A stretch of DNA of 64,000 bases from Bradyrhizobium stylosanthis (GCF_001641335.1 NZ_LVEM01000003.1:384686-448685); one strand, 5' to 3'. Shown: positions 32,200-41,980, counted from the stretch's first letter. Numbers and translations are program-made. The notes: a model not told the origin generated them from the sequence alone.

Positions 32200-33864
32200 A
32201 TGAAACGCTTTGCGATGGCCGCGAGCCTCGTCATGCTTGCATCAACTTGTGCGTACGCACAGACCAGCGAACAGCTGGTCAAGGGTGCGACCGACACGTC
32301 GAACGTTCTCAACTACGGGATGGGCTACAATCTGCAGCGCTTCTCGACGCTGAACCAGATCAACAGGGACACCGTCAAGAACCTCGTCCCGGTCTGGAAC
32401 TACTCCTTCAACGACGATCGCAGCGAAGAATCGCAGCCGCTGGTGTACCAAGGCGTCATCTACGTGACCTCTCACAACGCGACCATGGCGGTCGACGCCA
32501 AGACCGGCAAGCAGATCTGGAAATCCAAGATCGAATATCCCGCCGAGACGCCGCGCATCGTCTGCTGCGGCATCATCAACCGCGGCGCGGCGCTCTATGA
32601 CGGCAAGGTGTTCCGCACCACGCTGGATGCCAACGTGATCGCGCTCGACGCCAAGGACGGCAAGGAGCTGTGGCGGCAGAAGGCGGCCGACATCAAGGAA
32701 GGCTATTCGATGACGGTGGCCCCACTGGTGGCCGACGGCGTCGTCATCACCGGCATCTCCGGCGCCGAGTTCGGCACCCGCGGCTTCATCGATGGCTGGG
32801 ATCCGGCCACCGGCAAGCATCTCTGGCGCACCCACTCGATCCCCTCGCCCGACGAGCCCGGCGGCGACACCTGGAAGGGCGATACCTGGAAGCTCGGCGG
32901 CGGCTCGACCTGGATCACCGGGTCCTACGATCCCGAATTGAACACGGTGTATTGGGGCATCGGCAATCCCGGCCCATTCAATTCAGCGGTGCGCCCCGGC
33001 GACAATCTCTACACCTGCTCCGTGCTGGCGATGGATCCCAAGACCGGCAAGATCAAGTGGCACTACCAGTTCTCGCCGAACAATCCGTTCGACTATGACT
33101 CGGTCGCCGAGATGGTGCTCGCCGACATGAATGTCGAGGGCAAGCCGACCAAGGTGCTGATGGACGCCAACCGCAACGGCTTCTTCTACGTGCTCGACCG
33201 CACCAACGGGAAGCTGCTCGCGGCTAACCCCTATGTGAAGGTGAACTGGGCGACCGGCATCGACATGAAGAGCGGCCGTCCGATCGAGACCGATGTTTCG
33301 AAGGACGCACGCGAGGGCAAGAAGGTTACGGTCTATCCGTCGATCCTTGGCGGCAAGAACTGGGAGCCGATGTCGTTCAACCCGCAGACCGGCCTCGCCT
33401 ACGCCAACACCCTCGCCTTCGGCGGCCGGTACAAGACCGAGCCCGTCACCTTCAAGCAGGGTGAATGGTATCTCGGCATGGACCTCACCGACCTCTGGGA
33501 ATGGGGTGACGGCCCGCGCGGCCATCTGAAGGCGATCGATCCCATGACCGGCAAGGCCAAGTGGGAAGCCCCCGCCGACATTCCGCGCTTCTCGGGCGTG
33601 CTCTCGACCGCGGGCGGCGTCGTGTTCACGGGAGCGCTGACCGGCGAGTTCGAGGCGTTCGATGCCGACACCGGCAAGAAGCTCTGGCAGTTCCAGACCG
33701 GCTCCGGCATCGAGGGACAGCCGGTGACCTGGCAGCAGGACGGCGTGCAATACGTCGCGGTCACGAGCGGCTATGGCGGCGTCTACTCGCTGTTCTCCGG
33801 CGACGAGCGGCTTGCCAAGGTGCCGCCCGGTGGCTCGCTGTGGGTTTTTGCAGTCAAGCAGTAA
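32200..33864 (+). CDS. Lanthanide-type PQQ alcohol dehydrogenase (ExaF/PedH/XoxF group)
   Basis: This 554-residue periplasmic quinoprotein has a signal peptide (MAASLVMLASTCAYA) and an eight-bladed W-motif propeller. The vicinal disulfide is present in RIVCCGIINRG. The catalytic Asp298 is followed by Asp300 in NPFDYDSVAEM. This extra aspartate marks lanthanide-using members, where calcium enzymes have Ala, Ser or Thr. It probably oxidises a primary alcohol or aldehyde. A cytochrome c gene and a XoxJ-like gene follow in the same operon, and lanmodulin is encoded divergently upstream. Confidence 0.9.
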   Translation: MKRFAMAASLVMLASTCAYAQTSEQLVKGATDTSNVLNYGMGYNLQRFSTLNQINRDTVKNLVPVWNYSFNDDRSEESQPLVYQGVIYVTSHNATMAVDAKTGKQIWKSKIEYPAETPRIVCCGIINRGAALYDGKVFRTTLDANVIALDAKDGKELWRQKAADIKEGYSMTVAPLVADGVVITGISGAEFGTRGFIDGWDPATGKHLWRTHSIPSPDEPGGDTWKGDTWKLGGGSTWITGSYDPELNTVYWGIGNPGPFNSAVRPGDNLYTCSVLAMDPKTGKIKWHYQFSPNNPFDYDSVAEMVLADMNVEGKPTKVLMDANRNGFFYVLDRTNGKLLAANPYVKVNWATGIDMKSGRPIETDVSKDAREGKKVTVYPSILGGKNWEPMSFNPQTGLAYANTLAFGGRYKTEPVTFKQGEWYLGMDLTDLWEWGDGPRGHLKAIDPMTGKAKWEAPADIPRFSGVLSTAGGVVFTGALTGEFEAFDADTGKKLWQFQTGSGIEGQPVTWQQDGVQYVAVTSGYGGVYSLFSGDERLAKVPPGGSLWVFAVKQ

Positions 33865-33874
33865 CCACGGCACG

Positions 33875-34231
33875 ATGCTGAAAGAGGCAGCTCACAGGAC
33901 GGTGGCGATGATCGCCACCGTCGCGGCGCTGACGGTCGCGCTTGCGGCGACCGTTCGTGCCGCGGACGATGCAACCGGCAATCCGCTTCAGGCGCAGATC
34001 GACCATGGCAAGTCGACCTATGCTTCGAAATGCTCGCACTGCCACGGCCCCAACATGATGAACTCCGGCACCATCACGCCGGACCTGCGCGCCTTTCCCG
34101 ACGACAAGACGCGCTTCGTCACAACCGTGAAGAACGGCAAGAACAACAAGATGCCGCCCTGGGGCGACATCCTCAGCGAGGACGAGATCGGCGATCTCTG
34201 GGTCTTCGTCTCGAGCCGGAGGAAGCCATGA
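33875..34231 (+). CDS. Periplasmic cytochrome c, electron acceptor of the upstream dehydrogenase
   Basis: This 118-residue class I cytochrome has a signal peptide (TVAALTVALAATVRA), a heme site at Cys53-Cys56-His57 (CSHCH) and a likely axial Met in NKMPPWGDI. It begins 10 bases after the dehydrogenase stop and overlaps the next gene (ATGA). It should accept electrons from the PQQ dehydrogenase and pass them to an oxidase. Confidence 0.9.
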   Translation: MLKEAAHRTVAMIATVAALTVALAATVRAADDATGNPLQAQIDHGKSTYASKCSHCHGPNMMNSGTITPDLRAFPDDKTRFVTTVKNGKNNKMPPWGDILSEDEIGDLWVFVSSRRKP

Positions 34232-35151
34232 GGACCTGGCTTGCCGCGTGGAGCGTTGCCGCGCTTCTCGCGGCGACGGCTGCGCATGCGGCCGACGATC
34301 CGCTGAAGATCTGCCTCGACGAGGACCGGCCGCCGCTTTCGGTGCATCACAAGGGCAAGCCGGAGGCAGGCTTCGACGTGCTGCTGGCGCAGGCCATTGC
34401 GGAGCGGATGGGGCGACCGCTGAAAATCCAGTGGTTCGAGAGCAAGCTGGACGAGGATTCCAGCCCGCAGCTCGAAGCCAATGCGCTGCTCTCCGACGGG
34501 CGCTGCGCGCTGGTCGGCGGCTATGCGCTGACGCAGGATTCCCTGGTCAAGCCCGGCATGAAGACCGCGCGCCTGCCGGATTTCGCCGGGGCGACGCGCG
34601 ATGACCGGCGCCGCCGCGTCGCGCTCGGCGTGCTCGCGCCGAGCCAGCCCTACATCTATTCGCCGATGACGGTGGTGCTCGGGCCGAAGGCGAAAGGACG
34701 TGGGATCACCGACATCGGCGATCTCGCCGGCCTCCGTCTCGCGATCGAGAGCGGATCGCTGGGCGATGCCATCCTGATGACGTTCGACAAGGGACGCCTG
34801 ATCGACAGCATCACCCATCTCGTCCCCGGCCGCGACGACCTCCTCGGCGCGCTCGCGCGCGGCGACCATGACGCAACGCTGATCGACCTCGGCCGCTTCG
34901 ACGCCTACCGCGCCGCGCATCCCGATACAGCGATCACCGCGTCCGGTTATTACTATCCCATCGGCGCCAATCGCGGCTATGTCGGGCTCGCCAGCGATCC
35001 TGCCCTGATCGACGCGGTCAACAAGGCGCTGACGGATCTCGCCGCGGCGGGGAAGATCGCCGAGTTCGGCAAGCAGTCCGGCCTCACCTACCTGCCGCCG
35101 CGCGAGCCGGCCATCCTCGGCGATGTCTGGATGAAGATCATCCAGCGGTGA
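34228..35151 (+). CDS. XoxJ/PedI-like periplasmic binding protein
   Basis: This 307-residue SBP_bac_3-fold protein has a signal peptide (AWSVAALLAATAAHA), LKICLDEDRPPLSVHHKGKP near the N-terminus and CALVGGYALTQDSL, IGDLAGLRLAIESGS later. It ends a dehydrogenase, cytochrome and binding-protein triad that mirrors xoxF-xoxG-xoxJ. Members are thought to aid maturation of the quinoprotein. There is no membrane or ATPase subunit with it, which argues against ordinary transport. Confidence 0.82.
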   Translation: MRTWLAAWSVAALLAATAAHAADDPLKICLDEDRPPLSVHHKGKPEAGFDVLLAQAIAERMGRPLKIQWFESKLDEDSSPQLEANALLSDGRCALVGGYALTQDSLVKPGMKTARLPDFAGATRDDRRRRVALGVLAPSQPYIYSPMTVVLGPKAKGRGITDIGDLAGLRLAIESGSLGDAILMTFDKGRLIDSITHLVPGRDDLLGALARGDHDATLIDLGRFDAYRAAHPDTAITASGYYYPIGANRGYVGLASDPALIDAVNKALTDLAAAGKIAEFGKQSGLTYLPPREPAILGDVWMKIIQR

Positions 35152-35157
35152 GGCTAT

Positions 35158-35324
35158 CGTGTCCCGGACGCGCTATGCGTTGCTGCGCAGAGCCGGGACC
35201 CAGCAGGCACGCGACTGAGGTTTGGCACGCTGCTGCATCAACATCGTCATTGCGAGCGCAGCGAAACAATCCAGAGTCCCTCCGCGGAAAGATCCTGGAT
35301 TGCTTCGCTGCGCTCGCAATGACG
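35158..35324. repeat. Two intergenic palindromic repeats, families E and F
   Basis: At 35158-35208, GTGTCCCGGACGCG and GCAGAGCCGGGACCC form a short mirror element. At 35245-35324, CGTCATTGCGAGCGCAGCGAA is mirrored by TTCGCTGCGCTCGCAATGACG. Both are common forms in Bradyrhizobium intergenic DNA and separate the dehydrogenase operon from the next gene. Confidence 0.75.
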
Positions 35325-35374
35325 GAGTGTGGAGTTGCGGCATCGACTCGCCTAACGGCACCCCGAACCGTACG

Positions 35375-36427
35375 ATGCCCGCATTCCATCCGCCCCTTGG
35401 GTGCCCCGTGAATTCCCCGACCATCACCGGCAACCTGCGCGATCTTCTCGGCCGCGAAATCAAGGCCGCCGAGCTGCTACGCGCGCTGATCGTCGTCGGG
35501 CCGATGGTCGCCGCCTATTTCATCGCGCGCGAGACGGCGCTGCTCAACCTCGGACTGGTGGCGGTCTCGCTGCTGATTCCGGCGCTGCGGCTGCAGCTTC
35601 CGCCAAAAGTCGTCGCGTGGCACTACCTTGCCATCCTTGTCACCTTCGCCGCGCTCTTTCTCGCCGCTCCGGTCAAGCCGCTGTTCGTGGTTCTGACCGC
35701 ACTGGCCGGCTTTCTTGCGGTGGCCGGGACACGCTATGGCGAGCATTTCCGCACGCTCGGCAATTGGGTGTTCATCCCGGCCGTCTATCTCGCCTGCGAG
35801 GTGCGGGAGGGTGTCAGTCCGTCCGAAGCGCTGCGCCATGCCGGCGTGATCATCGCCTCCTCCCCGATTGCGCTGGCACTGGTCTGCGCCATCCAGGTCT
35901 ACGACCAGCGGCAGCGCGCCGATGCCGTCGTCACCTCGTTCGGACCGCCCGCGGACGAATGGCTTCTGCCCGCGCTCGCAACCGCCATGGCGGTGTTCGC
36001 GGCGGCTGCGCTGGTCGAGATCCTCGACCTTGCGCAGGGACAATGGGTGATGTGGTCCGCCGCAAGCGTCGTGGTCGGCGATCTCACGGCCTCGACCGGC
36101 AAGCTGAAGCAGCGGGCCATCGGCGCCTTCGTTGGCGTGCCGCTCGGCTTCCTCGCCGGAATGGCGCTGCCGGCGAGCCGGGTCGGCTATGCGGTCGCGG
36201 TTCTCGCCGCCACCCTCACGCTGATCTCGTTCTCGCGCTATGTTCTCGGCTTCGGCCTGCGCTGCTTCTTCATCGCGCTGGCGGCCTCCTTTGCCGGCGG
36301 CGCCAGCGGCATCGCGGAGGAGCGTATCGTCAACGTGCTGATCGGCGGCACTTTCGGCCTGATTGCGGTGGCCGTGACCGACATCGTCTGGCAACGGATG
36401 GTCCGGAAGGACCGATTGTCCGGGTGA
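35375..36427 (+). CDS. FUSC-like integral membrane protein
   Basis: This protein of about 350 residues has around eight to ten transmembrane segments in two halves, such as LIVVGPMVAAYFIARETALL and QRAIGAFVGVPLGFLAGMAL. The second half carries the FUSC-type WVMWSAASVVVGDLTAS region. FUSC/aromatic-acid-exporter proteins extrude small acids. The start is uncertain: ATG 35375 or GTG 35408 are both possible and neither has a strong ribosome site. The substrate is unknown. Confidence 0.72.
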   Translation: MPAFHPPLGCPVNSPTITGNLRDLLGREIKAAELLRALIVVGPMVAAYFIARETALLNLGLVAVSLLIPALRLQLPPKVVAWHYLAILVTFAALFLAAPVKPLFVVLTALAGFLAVAGTRYGEHFRTLGNWVFIPAVYLACEVREGVSPSEALRHAGVIIASSPIALALVCAIQVYDQRQRADAVVTSFGPPADEWLLPALATAMAVFAAAALVEILDLAQGQWVMWSAASVVVGDLTASTGKLKQRAIGAFVGVPLGFLAGMALPASRVGYAVAVLAATLTLISFSRYVLGFGLRCFFIALAASFAGGASGIAEERIVNVLIGGTFGLIAVAVTDIVWQRMVRKDRLSG

Positions 36428-36535
36428 CGGGAGAAGCGGCACGAACGCCCGCTTGAATGCGCTGATCTGTCTCGCCTGCCGACCATGGCAGCACCAGGTG
36501 GATGCAGTAGGTTCGGCCAAAATCAGGAGGGAATC

Positions 36536-37525
36536 ATGACCGCCCAATTCGACCGCCGCCGCTTCATTGCCGCCGGTACCACAGTCCTCGCAATGCCCTT
36601 CGTCGCGCGCGGCGCCTCGGCACAAGGCGCTTGGCCGTCGCGGCAGATCCGCATGATCTGCAGCTACCCGGCCGGCGGACAGACCGACCTGCTGGCGCGC
36701 GCCTATGGCGAATTCATCTCCAAGCAGGTCGGCAAGACCGTCGTCGTCGAGAACAAGCCCGGCGCCTCCGGTGCGATCGGCACCGCCGAGGTCGCCCGCG
36801 CCGAGCCCGACGGCCACACCATCCTGTGCTCGATCTCGACCACCTACATCATGAACCGCGTGGTGATGAAGAACCCCGGCTACGACATGGACAAGGACCT
36901 GGCGCTTGTCAGCGTCATTCCGGGCGCCGGCCTGCTGCTCGTGGCGAACCCGAAAACCGGCGTCAAGACGCTGGAGGATTTCGTCGCCTTCGCGCGCAAG
37001 AGCGGCAAGGTGAATTTCGGCACCTACAGCGCGGGCTCCGCCCCGCACATGACGATCAACGAACTCAACAAGCAATACGGCCTCAACATCGAGCCGGTGC
37101 ACTATCGCGGCGAAGCGCCGATGTGGACCGGTATGCTGGAAGGCACGCTCGATGCCGCGATGGGCAGCTACACGGCGGCGCAATCGGTCCTGCAAAGCGA
37201 CCGCGGCACCGTCTTCGCGGTGCATTCAAAGAAGGTCGATGCGATCCCGAACGTGAAGACGCTGCCCGAACAGGGCGCAACGTCGAAATTCTTCACCGTG
37301 AGCGGCTTCTCGGGCTGGGCCGTCCCGAAGGCGACGCCGCAGCCGGTGGTCGACCGCCTCGCGGAGCTCTGCGTCGCCGCGAACAGCGATCCGAAGGTGA
37401 AGGAGGTGCTCGCGACCTTCGTGCTCGAGCCCGCGATCGGCTTCAAGGAGACCAACGAGCTGTACCAGCGCGAGCTGCCGATCTGGATCGAGAGCGCCAA
37501 GTCGCTCGGGCTCGAACCGGCCTGA
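36536..37525 (+). CDS. Tripartite tricarboxylate transporter binding protein (Bug family)
   Basis: This 329-residue periplasmic protein has a twin-arginine-like signal (DRRRFIAAGTTVLAMPFVARG). The Bug pattern is visible in WPSRQIRMICSYPAGGQTDLLA and VVVENKPGASGAIGTAEVARA. Bug proteins bind carboxylates or aromatic acids for TctAB transporters or sensing. No tctAB genes are adjacent. A caggaggg lies before the ATG. Confidence 0.85.
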   Translation: MTAQFDRRRFIAAGTTVLAMPFVARGASAQGAWPSRQIRMICSYPAGGQTDLLARAYGEFISKQVGKTVVVENKPGASGAIGTAEVARAEPDGHTILCSISTTYIMNRVVMKNPGYDMDKDLALVSVIPGAGLLLVANPKTGVKTLEDFVAFARKSGKVNFGTYSAGSAPHMTINELNKQYGLNIEPVHYRGEAPMWTGMLEGTLDAAMGSYTAAQSVLQSDRGTVFAVHSKKVDAIPNVKTLPEQGATSKFFTVSGFSGWAVPKATPQPVVDRLAELCVAANSDPKVKEVLATFVLEPAIGFKETNELYQRELPIWIESAKSLGLEPA

Positions 37526-37670
37526 AACCCCGAGCGGCGGCGCGGCTCCGGCTGCGCCCCCTCCCGGCCCGGCGTCCGACCAAAGCCTAGTGTCGGAGGC
37601 ACATTTTCGCGCTATGATTGTGCGTCGCTGCCGTCAGGCCGCAATGGGGCGGACAAGAAGGGCCGATCGC

Positions 37671-38096
37671 ATGACACCGGATGCAGTCGCCGTTGCCGTT
37701 ATGGTCATCCTGCTCTTTCCGATGGGCTATTTCACGCTGGCATCGCCTGCCTTCCTGCTGGTGAAGCTCGACATCCAGCCGGTTGCCCAGTTGCTGCGCG
37801 GAATGTTCAACGCCCATTTCCTGGTGATGCGCATTGCCGGACTGATCGGAACGGTGATCCTCCTGCTCGATGGTCGCCTGCTTGCAGCGACGGGCGTCGC
37901 CATGATCGCTGCGCTGGCGATCTGGGGACGCCGCTGGTTCATGCAACGGATGGACGACCAGCTCAGCGCGAGGGACGCCGGCGATGCCGAGGCTCCGCGC
38001 CGGTTGCGCAAGCTGCACTGGAGCGGAATGCTGGGCAACGCGGTACTGCTGGTCGCTCTCGTCGCCAGCATTCCCTACATCGCGACGGCGGCGTGA
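37671..38096 (+). CDS. Small membrane protein, four predicted helices
   Basis: This 141-residue protein has hydrophobic stretches at VAVAVMVILLFPMGYFTLA, MRIAGLIGTVILLL, TGVAMIAALAIWG and LGNAVLLVALVASIPYI. Basic loops lie between them (WFMQRMDDQL, APRRLRKLHWSG). The ATG at 37671 is chosen because it places the first helix at the N-terminus. No family is recognised. Confidence 0.6.
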   Translation: MTPDAVAVAVMVILLFPMGYFTLASPAFLLVKLDIQPVAQLLRGMFNAHFLVMRIAGLIGTVILLLDGRLLAATGVAMIAALAIWGRRWFMQRMDDQLSARDAGDAEAPRRLRKLHWSGMLGNAVLLVALVASIPYIATAA

Positions 38097-38278
38097 CAAG
38101 CAGCATCGCCGCGATTGCAGCCCTCGCGCCGCAATCCTTCCGTCCATGACGTCACGCCTGAAGCTGTCCAGATCAGCTCTTCACCGAGCGTAAGCCGGCA
38201 CATTGTCGCAGGTTGCATTTTTTGATAGGATGCACTTGGGATAGCACAACGCTATCCTCCATTCAGGAGAAGAAGGCG

Positions 38279-38551
38279 ATGAAAGCTCCAGTTTTTCTTG
38301 TTGCCGCCCTGACCATTCTGTCGATCGGCTCGGCCAACGCAGCGCCCAAAAGCACCGACGCCCCAACTTCCGCAGTGAAGGTCAGCTCGGTCGCATGCTC
38401 CACCTCGGGTGGCGGCTTCGGGTCCTACCCGTCGGGCTGCCGCAACGCAGCCAACTTCAAGACCTACAACGAATGCAAGGAATCGGGCGTCAAGCGCGGC
38501 TGGAGACACGAAGACATGGCCTGGTATTGCAGCGGCCTCGGATTGCAATAG
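38279..38551 (+). CDS. Small exported cysteine-containing protein
   Basis: This 90-residue protein has a signal peptide (FLVAALTILSIGSANA). The mature part has SVACSTSGGGFGSYPSGCRN, YNECKES and WYCSGLGL, giving four cysteines that could form two disulfides. A caggagaagaagg precedes the ATG. It is separate from both flanking genes. The function is unknown. Confidence 0.7.
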   Translation: MKAPVFLVAALTILSIGSANAAPKSTDAPTSAVKVSSVACSTSGGGFGSYPSGCRNAANFKTYNECKESGVKRGWRHEDMAWYCSGLGLQ

Positions 38552-38669
38552 CGATCAGCCGCGCAAGAGACGTCGCGCGTCGCGCGGCCCCCGCGAATTC
38601 TTCGATCGACCAAGTCTCAGCAAGATCAAAATGTCCGGCAAGCAAGGGAGGGCTCCGCGCCCTTCCTGC

Positions 38670-39638
38670 CTAATGCTCGCCCGAGCTCGCGGCGCCCTGC
38701 TGCGCCTTGTGGATCGAGGACGGCACCACGCCGAAATATTTCCGGAACACGCGGCTGAAATGCGATGAGCTGGAGAAGCCCCAGGAGAACGCCACGTCGG
38801 TGATGGTCTTGCCGGCGTGGGCCTCGAGCTCCTGGCGGCAGTTCTGCAGGCGGGCCTGCCAGATGTAGTCGCTCACCGTGGTGCCGCGCTCGGAGAACAG
38901 CATGTGCAGATAGCGCTTGGAGCAGCCGAGCTCGGCGGAGATCTGGTCGATGCACAGGTCGGGATCGCGCAGATGCTCGCGGATGAAGAACTGGGCGCGC
39001 ACATACATCGCCTCGGGCCCGACACGGTCGAACATCGTGTCGGCTTCGCGCAGCGGCAGCAGCAACAGGTCGATCAACGAATCGGCAACGCCGACTGCGC
39101 TGTTCGCCGACAGTTTCGCGGCCTCGTCGAACGTGGCGTGGACGAAATCGTGGGCGATCCGCCCGGTCCCCGTCTTCGCCGTCAACTTGCAGGCCGGCAT
39201 CCGCTGCGACGGGAATCCGCGATCGCGCAGGAGTGCCTTCGGCACGATCACCACGTCGTGGCGGGTGAAGGCCGGGCTGATGATCGAATGCGGGCAGGAG
39301 ACGTCATAGGCGATGATGTCGCCGGGGTTGATCTCGATATGCCGGCCTTCCTGCTCGAAATAGGAGACGCCGTAGGTCTGGAAGTGGATCTTGATGTACG
39401 GGTGTTCATTGGCCTTGGCGCGCGCCAGCGTGTGCGCGATGCGATGCTGGCTCACCTCGATCTGACAGAGCTTCAGGCGCGAGACCGTGGTGTAATCGAT
39501 GCGCCCTTCGAGGGAGGATGCCTCCAGCGGATCGACGTCGAAATGCCCGCACAGGCTCGTGAGCCCGTCGATCCAGCTCTGGATCTGGCGCTTCGGCGTC
39601 ATTCCGGTCGTCGAGAGCGTGTGAATGGTGTCGGACAT
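38670..39638 (-). CDS. AraC family transcriptional regulator
   Basis: This 322-residue protein has an N-terminal AraC-type cupin-like sensor (about residues 30-200, including PYIKIHFQTYGVSYFEQEGR). The C-terminal double helix-turn-helix has LCIDQISAELGCSKRYLHMLF and ITDVAFSWGFSSSSHFSRVFRK. It is transcribed away from xoxF, with a 515-base gap, so it is a leading candidate regulator of xoxF. A start at 39638 gives a normal length, though the ribosome site there is weak. Confidence 0.88.
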   Translation of the reverse strand: MSDTIHTLSTTGMTPKRQIQSWIDGLTSLCGHFDVDPLEASSLEGRIDYTTVSRLKLCQIEVSQHRIAHTLARAKANEHPYIKIHFQTYGVSYFEQEGRHIEINPGDIIAYDVSCPHSIISPAFTRHDVVIVPKALLRDRGFPSQRMPACKLTAKTGTGRIAHDFVHATFDEAAKLSANSAVGVADSLIDLLLLPLREADTMFDRVGPEAMYVRAQFFIREHLRDPDLCIDQISAELGCSKRYLHMLFSERGTTVSDYIWQARLQNCRQELEAHAGKTITDVAFSWGFSSSSHFSRVFRKYFGVVPSSIHKAQQGAASSGEH

Positions 39639-40153
39639 TAATCCAGCCACTGGTTTGATCCGGAGATTCGACGCGAATCGCGACCAGCGCCTGCTGGAGC
39701 CCTCAGCCGTGATTGCGTGACGTTTACCTCGAATTTGAGCGGTCTTGTGAAACGAGCGCCATCGTTCCATCGCCACTCTTGAAACTTAATCCTCCGCCTT
39801 AGTTGCACCGCCGTCAAGGGGAACCTGAGCGTAGAAGGCGGCCTCAAAGGCGCACCGAAGCCGCTGAATTCGCTACTGCAAAATCAAAATCTTCGGCTCC
39901 GTGCGCTATCGAGCAAACCGCCTTCTCTCTTGGGCAAGTTTCCCGGTGGCGAAGTGGTTAGGGATTGCGGCAGGAACAACAAGAACGGGCCGCTCCTGCA
40001 CGTGGACCCGTGGCTCTCATCAGGAGGAGGAAACACCACAGCATCGTTTCTGGTCCCAATCGTGACCGCCCTGCACGAGCAGACGCCGGACGAGAAGCCC
40101 GGTGATTGAGCAATGCTTCGGAAACAATAAACGAGACCAACGGAGGAATAACT
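39639..40153. promoter_or_regulatory. Long control region upstream of xoxF
   Basis: This 515-base gap between the AraC gene and xoxF holds no convincing reading frame. It must contain the xoxF promoter and leader. The end shows cggaggaata five bases before the xoxF ATG. A purine-rich patch (caggaggagg, about 40020-40030) is also present. No operator could be assigned by eye. Confidence 0.5.
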
Positions 40154-41962
40154 ATGCGCAAGGTGCTACTGGCGACCTATCTTGGCTCCGCGGCGGCTCT
40201 CGCCGTCGGCAGCGCCTCAGCCAATGATGAGCTGATCAAGATGTCGCAGAACCCGAAAGACTGGGTGATGCCGGCGGGCGACTACGCCAATACCCGCTAT
40301 TCCAAGCTGAACCAGATCAACGCACAAAACGTGGGCAAGCTCCAGGTCGCCTGGACCTTCTCGACCGGCGTGCTGCGCGGCCACGAGGGCGGCCCGCTGA
40401 TCATCGGCAACATGATGTACGTCCACACGCCGTTCCCGAACAAGGTCTACGCCATTGACCTTTCCAACGAGAACAAGATCGTCTGGAAGTACGAGCCCAA
40501 GCAGGACCCGAACGTCATTCCGGTGATGTGCTGCGACACGGTTAATCGCGGCCTGTCCTATGGCGACGGCAAGATCATCCTGCATCAGGCCGACACCAAC
40601 CTCGTCGCGCTCGATGCCAAGACGGGCCAGGTGGCCTGGAGTGCAACCAACGGCAACCCTGCGAAGGGCGAGACCGGCACCTCGGCGGCGCTCGTCGTCA
40701 AGGACAAGGTCCTGGTCGGCATCTCCGGCGGCGAGTTCGGCGTGCAGTGCCACGTCACCGCCTACGACCTCAAGACCGGCAAGCAGGCCTGGCGCGCCTT
40801 CTCCGAAGGTCCGGACGACCAGATCAAGTTCACCGCGGCGACCACCTCGCTCGGCAAGCCGGTCGGAGCCGACTCCTCGCTGAAGACCTGGCAGGGCGAT
40901 CAGTGGAAGATCGGCGGCGGCTGCACCTGGGGCTGGATGTCCTACGATCCCGCTCTGAACCTCGTCTATTACGGATCGGGCAACCCCTCGACCTGGAATC
41001 CGAAGCAGCGTCCGGGCGACAACAAGTGGTCGATGACCATCTTCGCGCGAAACGCGGACACCGGCGAAGCCAAGTGGGTCTATCAGATGACGCCCCACGA
41101 CGAGTGGGACTATGACGGCGTCAACGAGATGATCCTCTCGGATCAGCAGATCAACGGCCAGGCGCGCAAGCTCCTGACGCATTTCGACCGCAACGGTCTC
41201 GCCTACACCATGGACCGCGAGAGCGGCGAGCTGCTGGTCGCCGAGAAGTACGATCCGAAGGTGAACTGGACCTCCGGCGTCGACATGGACAAGAACTCGC
41301 CGACCTATGGCCGTCCGAAGGTGCTCGACGCAGCTTCGACCGACAAGGCCGGTGAGGACCACAACGTGAAGGGCATCTGCCCGGCCGCGCTCGGCACCAA
41401 GGACGAGCAGCCGGCGGCCTACTCGCCGGACACGCAGCTGTTCTACGTTCCGACCAACCACGTCTGCATGGACTACGAACCGTTCAAGGTGAGCTACACC
41501 GCGGGCCAGCCCTATGTGGGTGCGACGCTCTCGATGTATCCGCCGCAGGGTGAAAGCCACATGGGCAATTTCATCGCCTGGGACGGCAAGACCGGCAAGA
41601 TCGTCTGGTCGAACAAGGAGCAGTTCTCGGTCTGGTCGGGTGCGCTCGCAACGGCCGGCGGCGTGGTGTTCTACGGCACGCTCGAAGGCTACCTGAAGGC
41701 GGTCGACGCCAAGTCCGGGAAGGAGCTCTACAAGTTCAAGACTCCCTCCGGCATCATCGGCAACGTCACGACCTATGAGAACGGCGGCAAGCAGTATGTC
41801 GCAGTGCTCTCCGGCGTCGGTGGCTGGGCCGGCATCGGTCTGGCCGCAGGCCTGACCGATCCGACCGCCGGTCTCGGCGCAGTCGGCGGCTACGCGGCCC
41901 TCAGCAACTACACGGCACTCGGCGGTACGCTGACCGTGTTCTCGCTGCCGGCGGCCAACTAG
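40154..41962 (+). CDS. xoxF: Lanthanide-dependent methanol dehydrogenase XoxF (XoxF5 type)
   Basis: This 602-residue periplasmic quinoprotein has a signal peptide (ATYLGSAAALAVGSASA) and many tryptophan-docking blades. The vicinal disulfide lies in PVMCCDTVNRG. Catalytic Asp319 and lanthanide-ligand Asp321 lie in DEWDYDGVNEM. The Gly/Ala-rich C-terminus (GGWAGIGLAAGLTDPTAGLG) is typical of XoxF5. It oxidises methanol to formaldehyde, or further to formate, and passes electrons to XoxG. The cytochrome, formaldehyde dehydrogenase and Gfa genes follow on the same strand. Confidence 0.97.
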   Translation: MRKVLLATYLGSAAALAVGSASANDELIKMSQNPKDWVMPAGDYANTRYSKLNQINAQNVGKLQVAWTFSTGVLRGHEGGPLIIGNMMYVHTPFPNKVYAIDLSNENKIVWKYEPKQDPNVIPVMCCDTVNRGLSYGDGKIILHQADTNLVALDAKTGQVAWSATNGNPAKGETGTSAALVVKDKVLVGISGGEFGVQCHVTAYDLKTGKQAWRAFSEGPDDQIKFTAATTSLGKPVGADSSLKTWQGDQWKIGGGCTWGWMSYDPALNLVYYGSGNPSTWNPKQRPGDNKWSMTIFARNADTGEAKWVYQMTPHDEWDYDGVNEMILSDQQINGQARKLLTHFDRNGLAYTMDRESGELLVAEKYDPKVNWTSGVDMDKNSPTYGRPKVLDAASTDKAGEDHNVKGICPAALGTKDEQPAAYSPDTQLFYVPTNHVCMDYEPFKVSYTAGQPYVGATLSMYPPQGESHMGNFIAWDGKTGKIVWSNKEQFSVWSGALATAGGVVFYGTLEGYLKAVDAKSGKELYKFKTPSGIIGNVTTYENGGKQYVAVLSGVGGWAGIGLAAGLTDPTAGLGAVGGYAALSNYTALGGTLTVFSLPAAN

Positions 41963-41980
41963 CCCACTGTTCGTGTCGCT

